Origin: Collinsella sp.
GTDB lineage: Bacteria > Actinomycetota > Coriobacteriia > Coriobacteriales > Coriobacteriaceae
DNA length: 9,506 nucleotides
Direction of reading: 5' to 3'
Assembly (NCBI GenBank): GCA_019419645.1
Contig: DXZN01000066.1
Location: 1-9,506 of the forward strand
The position numbers were made by a program, and so were the translations under genes. Positions within the stretch are counted from its first letter, which is position 1; the number at the start of each line of letters is the position of its first letter. Below are positions 6,061 to 9,506 of this stretch, one piece after another. A model generated the notes under the pieces. That model had not been told where the DNA came from. It did no database searches and saw only the letters and a list, made by a program, of their open reading frames with translations.

Positions 6061-6095
6061 GCTGCAATGAGGCACAAGACTTGCGTTGCGGATGG
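6042..6095. repeat. 12-bp inverted repeat flanking the tetR -10
   Basis: CCATCCGCAACG (6042-6053) is repeated as its exact complement at 6084-6095, 30 nt apart. The left arm lies in the promoter spacer; the right arm lies in the leader just before the start codon at 6103. Only read-through RNA from glnK would carry both arms and fold. The arms could instead bind a regulator. Confidence 0.6.
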
Positions 6096-6102
6096 GCGGA
6101 TT

Positions 6103-6765
6103 ATGGGTCGCAATAAATATCCCGAGGAGACGGTCGCGAAGATTCTCGACGCGGCACTGGAGCTATTCTGCGCACAGGGTTATGAGGGGACGAGTATTCA
6201 AGATATCGTTGACCGTCTCGACGGCATGACCAAGGGCGCTGTCTATCATCACTTCAAGAGCAAAGAAGAGATTTTCAACGCCGCGTTTGATCGGGCGATG
6301 ACTCCGATTGTTGAGCACCGCCGCTCGATGCTTGGCGTCGGTAATATGACCGGAGCCCAAAAGCTCAAGCGACTGTACGCGCCCGAGTCCGTAGTTCCGC
6401 AAATTGAGCTATGGGCACGTATGCGTCCTGCAGCAGATCCGGTAAAAAGCTCGCGTCTACTGGCGATGCAGTACCAGGGCTCGTTTGACGAGTCAGCCGA
6501 TGGCTGTCTCTTGCCAGTGATCGAGGAGGGCATCGCCGACGGCTCCATTGCGTGCGAATGCCCGCGCGAAGCGGCGGAGGCCGTATCGTTGCTAGCGAAT
6601 CTCTGGCTGCTGCCGCTGTTCCGTCCGCTCGAGCCCAAGGAGCGAATGCTCGCTCGTGCACAATGTCTGGCGCAGATGGCCGCTGCGGTGGGACTCGATT
6701 TGGGCGAGGAAGTGCTCCAGACAACGGCACGGATTTGGGACGTATGGGACCGCGCTGGGTGGTAA
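6103..6765 (+). CDS. TetR-family transcriptional regulator
   Basis: A 220-residue one-component repressor. The N-terminal helix-turn-helix is typical: KILDAALELFCAQGYEGTS (13-31), then IVDRL..MTKGAVYHHFKSKEEIF (35-58). The C-terminal part (about 70-220) is an all-helical ligand-binding and dimer domain with no family-level resemblance I recognise, so the inducer is unknown. The start is the ATG giving MGRNKYPEE; an in-frame ATG at 6067 is possible but coincides with the predicted transcription start. The weak ribosome site before 6103 is unusual, and part of it lies in an inverted-repeat arm. The stop is 5 bp before a palindromic operator, and an MFS exporter gene follows on the same strand. 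It therefore probably represses that exporter and possibly itself. Confidence 0.9.
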   Translation: MGRNKYPEETVAKILDAALELFCAQGYEGTSIQDIVDRLDGMTKGAVYHHFKSKEEIFNAAFDRAMTPIVEHRRSMLGVGNMTGAQKLKRLYAPESVVPQIELWARMRPAADPVKSSRLLAMQYQGSFDESADGCLLPVIEEGIADGSIACECPREAAEAVSLLANLWLLPLFRPLEPKERMLARAQCLAQMAAAVGLDLGEEVLQTTARIWDVWDRAGW

Positions 6766-6768
6766 TAT
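6760..6768 (+). promoter_or_regulatory. Possible extended -10 overlapping tetR stop
   Basis: TGGTAATAT fits an extended -10 (TG, one base, TAATAT) that overlaps the tetR TAA. It would start RNA near 6775, inside the first ATACC-AAC-GGTAT operator, a classic repressor arrangement. No -35 is evident. Confidence 0.3.
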
Positions 6769-6770
6769 AG

Positions 6771-6785
6771 ATACCAACGGTATGT
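6771..6785. promoter_or_regulatory. TetR operator candidate 1
   Basis: ATACCAACGGTATGT contains a perfect ATACC/GGTAT inverted repeat around AAC. Twelve of its 15 bases match the site at 6836-6850. Two copies of one palindrome between a TetR gene and an exporter strongly suggest binding sites of that TetR protein. Confidence 0.65.
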
Positions 6786-6798
6786 AATTGATTTGTGA

Positions 6799-6820
6799 GG
6801 GTAGCCACGGCTGCCCTTTT
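6799..6820 (+). terminator. Terminator-like hairpin between tetR and exporter
   Basis: GGGTAGC (6799-6805) pairs with GCTGCCC (6810-6816) with one G-T wobble and a CACG tetraloop, followed by TTTT (6817-6820). It is a short, modest intrinsic terminator lying between the two operators. It could end tetR RNA or attenuate read-through into the exporter. Confidence 0.5.
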
Positions 6821-6831
6821 CAAGTCATTAA

Positions 6832-6852
6832 ATACATACTAGTGGTATGTAT
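6832..6852. promoter_or_regulatory. TetR operator candidate 2
   Basis: ATACATAC-TAGTG-GTATGTAT is a perfect 8-bp inverted repeat with a 5-bp centre, ending 13 bp before the exporter ATG. It contains the same ATACyAnyGGTATGT word as the site at 6771, with centres 65 bp (about six helix turns) apart. It overlaps the AT-rich stretch most likely to hold the exporter promoter and abuts the ribosome site AGGGGG. Confidence 0.7.
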
Positions 6853-6865
6853 AGGGGGTGGGCTT

Positions 6866-8128
6866 ATGGCTGGGCTGAGAGACGTCGGCGTCTCGTTGAA
6901 ATCAAAAACAGTGCGGTCAATCAGGCTCGCGGAACTTCTGGTTGCGCAGCTGTGCACGTATTCGATGCTGTCGGCGCTGTGCTTTGCGTATCCACTTTAC
7001 TTGTTCGATTGCAGTGGATCGTCAACGTTATATGGCGCCGTCGTGGCGACGGCGTTCATACCCGGCGTACTCGCAACTCCGGCTGGTGGGATCTTAGCGG
7101 ATCGGGGAAGACACCGCGAGGTCTTCGTGTCCCTCGGCATTGCTCTGATGACTGCATCACTGCTGTCTATCCCCATGAAGCGCTCGTTGCCTCTTGCGGT
7201 CGTCGTAGTAGCGATACTTTGTGTTCAATATGGTGTTCAATCGCTGCTAAAGCCAATGCTCCAAATTGAGACGGTGCGTATGGCGGGTGAAGAGAAGGTT
7301 GAGCGGGCCACTGCATTGGTTTCGCAGATGACCATGGTGAGCAATATCTTGGGTCCTGTGGTCGGGACGGCAGTCTATGGGTGCTTTGGCATCGATGCTC
7401 TTTGCACAATCGCGTCGGTAACGTTTGCGATTTCAGCTCTGTTGTTTGGTGGCGTACTCAAGCAAAATGCCTCATCTGAAACGATGGGAGACGGCGCGAC
7501 TCGTACGACATGCCGAAACGATTTTCGGGAGTCGATTCGGTATCTGTTGCAAAATGCATCATTGGTCGCTGTGATTTTGCTTGCGGCAGTTTTGAACCTT
7601 GCGTTGGTTGGGCTAACGATTGGCGCTCCCATTATTGTTACAAAGCATCTCGGCATGCAATCGTCCTGCGTTGGGATAGTTGAGGTTGCTCTGGGCCTGG
7701 GTGGTCTTACCGGCAGTGGCTTGGTCGGCATTTGGCCGCATCGTTTTTCTTTCAATGGCATATGTCGATATGTTGCGATGATCTGTTTTGGAGTCGCGCC
7801 GATTATTGTTACGCTGCTGTTCGGCGTAGATGTATGCGTGTTCACCGTGTTTGCGGTTGGTTCGGCATGGGTCATGGTGTGGGCGAGCATTACGTCGGTT
7901 GAAATCATCGCGTTTGTTCAGCGGGTAGCGCCGACTGAGCTCTGCGGAAAAGTGCTTTCGGTCGTTTACATGGTCCTTTCCTGCGCAACACCTATCGGCC
8001 AATTGACGTACGGGGTTGCATATGATCGATGGACACCAGCGATTGTATTCGCAGCCATGTTGGCGGTGCTGACGTTGACGACGGCGCTGTTTTATCGGCT
8101 GAAAAGTTGCTTGTGGCGATTGTCTTAA
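6866..8128 (+). CDS. MFS efflux transporter
   Basis: A 420-residue, roughly 12-helix membrane protein of the major facilitator superfamily, most like the drug/macrolide or siderophore exporters (MFS_3 type). Seen: motif A GGILADRGRHR (74-84) after the second helix, a charged central loop at about 199-225 (SSETMGDGATRTTCRNDFRES) between helices 6 and 7, and ILGPVVGTAVYG (161-172). It probably expels a toxic compound by proton antiport; the substrate is unknown. The ATG has AGGGGG seven bases upstream; an in-frame TTG at 6788 lies before the terminator hairpin and is rejected. A counted stretch (7561-7620) is 48% GC against 65% in amt (4921-4980), which hints at separate origin. The tetR gene and twin operators upstream indicate drug-inducible control. 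Confidence 0.88.
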   Translation: MAGLRDVGVSLKSKTVRSIRLAELLVAQLCTYSMLSALCFAYPLYLFDCSGSSTLYGAVVATAFIPGVLATPAGGILADRGRHREVFVSLGIALMTASLLSIPMKRSLPLAVVVVAILCVQYGVQSLLKPMLQIETVRMAGEEKVERATALVSQMTMVSNILGPVVGTAVYGCFGIDALCTIASVTFAISALLFGGVLKQNASSETMGDGATRTTCRNDFRESIRYLLQNASLVAVILLAAVLNLALVGLTIGAPIIVTKHLGMQSSCVGIVEVALGLGGLTGSGLVGIWPHRFSFNGICRYVAMICFGVAPIIVTLLFGVDVCVFTVFAVGSAWVMVWASITSVEIIAFVQRVAPTELCGKVLSVVYMVLSCATPIGQLTYGVAYDRWTPAIVFAAMLAVLTLTTALFYRLKSCLWRLS

Positions 8129-8187
8129 CGCGCTGGGGCACCGTTGCTTTGCGGAAGCGAATGTCCTGGCGCGTTGGAACACCCTTG

Positions 8188-8247
8188 CATGGGCATGCCT
8201 CTCTTTCGTCTAAAATAACGTGCAGACGAAGGAGAGGCATGCCCATG
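8188..8247. repeat. 24-bp inverted repeat enclosing HAD promoter and start
   Basis: The arms at 8188-8211 and 8224-8247 pair along all 24 positions with a single G-T wobble and a 12-nt loop. The right arm holds the ribosome site AAGGAGAGG (8229-8237) and ends exactly with the ATG at 8245-8247. RNA starting upstream would hide the start; RNA from the inner promoter would lack the left arm. Confidence 0.85.
8211..8216 (+). promoter_or_regulatory. Putative -10 of HAD gene inside hairpin loop
   Basis: TAAAAT at the edge of the loop of the 24-bp inverted repeat would start RNA near 8223, leaving a leader of about 20 nt with the full ribosome site. TTGCAT at 8185-8190 is the only -35-like hexamer, at a long 20-bp spacing. 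Confidence 0.45.
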
Positions 8248-9102
8248 ATCAAGATGTTCGCGAGTGACTTAGACGGAACGCTGCTTAACGCCCTGCACGA
8301 GGCAGATAGGACTATCCGCCGCGCCATTCGCGAGCTGACTGAGGCTGGCCTGCATGTGGTTCCCGCGACTGGACGCTCGACGTTGCCGATCGGCGAGCAT
8401 GGCTTTACGGGCCTGGCGCTTGACGCCTGCTGCTCCAATGGATCCATCGTGCGCGACAGTCATGGTGAGGTGCTCAAGACCTGGACCATCGACCCACAAA
8501 TCACCGAGGAGCTGCTCAAGGAGTTTCCGGATATCTGTTTTGACTGCTCCACGCCCGACGGCATGTTTTCGAGCGGATCGTTCGAGATGCACCAGGCGGG
8601 CTTTAAAAAGGACAGTCCCATCAAGCGCATCGTGATGCGTGGCATGCGTGCGCGTGGCGGCTATCACGAGGAACAGTATTTCGACCAGTCGATTGGCGAC
8701 ATCTTGCGCCACGATGTGTGCAAGATCAACTGCCGCGTGACCTCGCGCGAGCTGGAGCGCGACCTTAAGGCGTATCTTGCCGAGCGTTCCGATCGCGTGG
8801 TCAACGCGCCGTTCGATCCGGTGATGTTCGAGATCACGGACGTGGCGTGCAACAAGGGCGAGAGTGTGGCCTGGCTGGCGGGCTACTACGGTATTGCCGA
8901 GGACGAGGTCGCTGTCTACGGCGACGGCGGCAACGACATTGCTATGCTGAGGCGTTTCCGCCACAGCTACGCGACCAAAAACGGCAGCAATGCAGCTAAG
9001 GCCGCCGCGAGCGCAACTATCGGCAGTTGCATGGTCCACGCCGTCCCCAAACACATGCTCGCCACCATGCGCAAGCAAAACTCCCGCACCGTCATCGAAT
9101 AA
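8245..9102 (+). CDS. Cof-type HAD hydrolase
   Basis: A 285-residue cytosolic phosphatase of the haloacid dehalogenase superfamily, Cof/type IIB subgroup, which dephosphorylates sugar phosphates and related small metabolites. Seen: motif I DLDGTLLN (8-15, nucleophile Asp8 and acid Asp10), motif II ATGRST, motif III Lys in CNKGESVAWL, motif IV GDGGNDIAML. The C2-type cap lies between motifs II and III. Length is usual for the family. I start at the ATG giving MIKMFASDLDGT, the normal family N-terminus; ATG at 8239 adds Met-Pro but lies only 4 nt after GGAG. Substrate cannot be told. It stands alone: its own promoter, a strand-long inverted repeat over the start, and a hairpin overlapping the stop codon. 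Confidence 0.92.
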   Translation: MIKMFASDLDGTLLNALHEADRTIRRAIRELTEAGLHVVPATGRSTLPIGEHGFTGLALDACCSNGSIVRDSHGEVLKTWTIDPQITEELLKEFPDICFDCSTPDGMFSSGSFEMHQAGFKKDSPIKRIVMRGMRARGGYHEEQYFDQSIGDILRHDVCKINCRVTSRELERDLKAYLAERSDRVVNAPFDPVMFEITDVACNKGESVAWLAGYYGIAEDEVAVYGDGGNDIAMLRRFRHSYATKNGSNAAKAAASATIGSCMVHAVPKHMLATMRKQNSRTVIE

Positions 9103-9132
9103 TGTGACAAAGGGACTGTTCCTTTGTCACAT
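9102..9132. repeat. Hairpin repeat, family A copy 2
   Basis: A perfect 12-bp inverted repeat: ATGTGACAAAGG (9102-9113) and its complement (9121-9132) around GACTGTT. It has the same CAAAGG..CCTTTG core as the hairpin at 215-251. Its first base is the last base of the HAD stop codon. No T-run follows, so it may shield the mRNA end rather than terminate transcription. Confidence 0.75.
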
Positions 9133-9161
9133 GGGAGATACCGGCTTTTGGCGTATAGGAC

Positions 9162-9170
9162 TGTTACACT
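9162..9170 (+). promoter_or_regulatory. Possible extended -10 before 20-codon ORF
   Basis: TGTTACACT reads as an extended -10 (TG, one base, TACACT), placing a transcript start near 9176, about 43 nt before the ATG at 9219. No -35 is recognised. Confidence 0.3.
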
Positions 9171-9218
9171 TTCGCCACCAACAAATTTCGAGTTATTCGG
9201 CCTGTCGGAGGTCGTTAA

Positions 9219-9281
9219 ATGGCTAAAGATGCCCTCTCGGGAACATTCATGCCTCTAATGGTGTTTGATTCGGTGACGTAA
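9219..9281 (+). CDS. 20-codon ORF or gene remnant
   Basis: It encodes MAKDALSGTFMPLMVFDSVT and stops at TAA. The ribosome site GGAGG (9207-9211) is at the ideal 7-nt spacing and a possible promoter lies upstream. I recognise no family. It has the same layout as the micro-ORF at 176-214: good expression signals, a very short frame, then repeats. It is either a truncated gene start or a leader peptide. Confidence 0.3.
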   Translation: MAKDALSGTFMPLMVFDSVT

Positions 9282-9284
9282 GTG

Positions 9285-9344
9285 CGCAAATGGGCATGTA
9301 TACGCTCAAATAAGGACATAAACCCTCAGATAATCCCGGCGGTG
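9285..9344. repeat. Degenerate 20-bp tandem repeat, about 3 units
   Basis: CAAAT at 9287, CAAAT at 9307 and CAGAT at 9327 recur at exactly 20-bp steps. Units 1 and 2 share 12 of 20 bases, including AAAT..G and TA.AC. Unit 3 keeps only its first half (CTCAGATAA against CTCAAATAA). The spacing suits binding sites on one DNA face (two helix turns), but degeneracy limits certainty. Confidence 0.4.
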
Positions 9345-9410
9345 CATTTATACAAAACCAGTAGCGTGGCCGAATAACTCGAAAAATGTAGCTGGCAGTT
9401 CGGCGACAAG

Positions 9411-9451
9411 CTCGGGTATGGCAAAGGAACTGCTCCTTCGCCATACCCGAG
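9411..9451. repeat. Hairpin repeat, family A copy 3
   Basis: An 18-bp inverted repeat with one mismatch: CTCGGGTATGGCAAAGGA (9411-9428) against 9434-9451, with a 5-nt loop. The centre AAAGGAACTGCTCCTT resembles the AAAGGGACTGTTCCTT centre of copy 2 at 9102, while the outer stem differs. That is the pattern of a family with a fixed core and variable flanks. Confidence 0.75.
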
Positions 9452-9506
9452 GATCGCGCGCGCGAGCGTGGTGTAAGAAGGCGCATCGCCTGCTGCCGCC
9501 GTCAGC
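9452..9506. other. Right edge, nothing recognised
   Basis: The stretch holds an alternating CG run (GCGCGCGCG, near 9456-9464) and no start with a ribosome site. I see no feature in it. Confidence 0.4.

Larger units (their letters stand above)
9186..9384. repeat. 17-bp inverted repeat bracketing about 200 bp
   Basis: TTTCGAGTTATTCGGCC (9186-9202) recurs as its exact complement at 9368-9384. The bracketed 199-bp unit holds a 20-codon ORF with a ribosome site and a degenerate 20-bp tandem repeat, but no transposase. It could be a small non-autonomous element (MITE-like) or the scar of an inversion or deletion. Clear target-site duplications are not visible beyond an AAA next to each arm. Confidence 0.6.

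Noticed and set aside
6042..6095. glnK intrinsic terminator
   Set aside because: The loop is 30 nt long and no T-run follows the right arm, so it does not fit an intrinsic terminator.
6788..6865. Longer N-terminus of the MFS protein from the TTG at 6788
   Set aside because: It would place the terminator hairpin and the second operator inside the coding region; the ATG at 6866 has a far better ribosome site.
8029..8244. Longer N-terminus of the HAD protein from the ATG at 8029
   Set aside because: It overlaps the MFS gene in another frame, runs through the promoter and palindrome, and precedes the canonical DLDGT start by about 70 unrelated residues.
8269..9078. 269-codon minus-strand frame opposite the HAD gene
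   Set aside because: It is His/Ala/Arg-rich, mirrors the HAD motifs and has no ribosome site.
9285..9344. Possible CRISPR or replication iterons
   Set aside because: The units abut without spacers and degrade quickly; there is no replication initiator gene or DnaA-box cluster nearby.
9247..9486. 79-codon minus-strand frame at the right edge
   Set aside because: It runs through a family A hairpin, one inverted-repeat arm and the tandem repeat, and I see no recognisable family. Repeat content explains the open frame.

Overview
The window is GC-rich (about 60% by eye) with short intergenic gaps, good Shine-Dalgarno sites and many small hairpin repeats. Gene content and sequence style suggest a gut Coriobacteriia actinobacterium such as Collinsella. 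That placement is inference; no rRNA or marker gene is present to prove it.

Left edge (1-480): a promoter-like TATAAT, a well-placed ribosome site and a 12-codon micro-ORF, followed at once by three hairpin repeats of two families and a bidirectional terminator. Next (477-2258, minus strand) is a short, divergent DXS-type thiamine-diphosphate enzyme. It keeps the cofactor and catalytic residues but has lost the residues that hold glyceraldehyde 3-phosphate in true DXS. Across a 228-bp divergent gap containing a CAAAACGTTTTG palindrome lies a tightly coupled pair (2487-4067): an HD-domain phosphohydrolase and a CmpB-like ('ABC transporter type IV', PF06541-like) membrane protein.

Centre (4195-6028): an ammonium transporter gene (amt) with its PII partner (glnK type). 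A DasR/NagR-like GntR operator sits 57 bp before amt, and a long imperfect palindrome separates the two genes. The PII protein keeps its nucleotide and 2-oxoglutarate residues but lacks the modifiable Tyr51.

Right part (6031-8128): a TetR-family regulator and an MFS efflux transporter. Two near-identical palindromic operators and a terminator-like hairpin lie between them. The transporter is lower in GC than its neighbours. Then comes a Cof-type HAD phosphatase (8245-9102), whose promoter lies in the loop of a 24-bp inverted repeat that buries its own ribosome site and start codon.

Right edge (9103-9506): no full gene. It holds two more hairpins of the family seen at the left edge, a promoter plus ribosome site plus 20-codon micro-ORF, a 17-bp inverted repeat bracketing about 200 bp, and a degenerate 20-bp tandem repeat. 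The two ends look alike: each has expression signals for a gene that stops almost at once, close to repeats.

I see no CRISPR array, tRNA, rRNA, transposase or phage gene. The strongest candidates for new biology are the substrate-pocket-altered DXS-like enzyme, the promoter-in-hairpin start sites of the HAD and TetR genes, and the GntR-type control site in front of amt.
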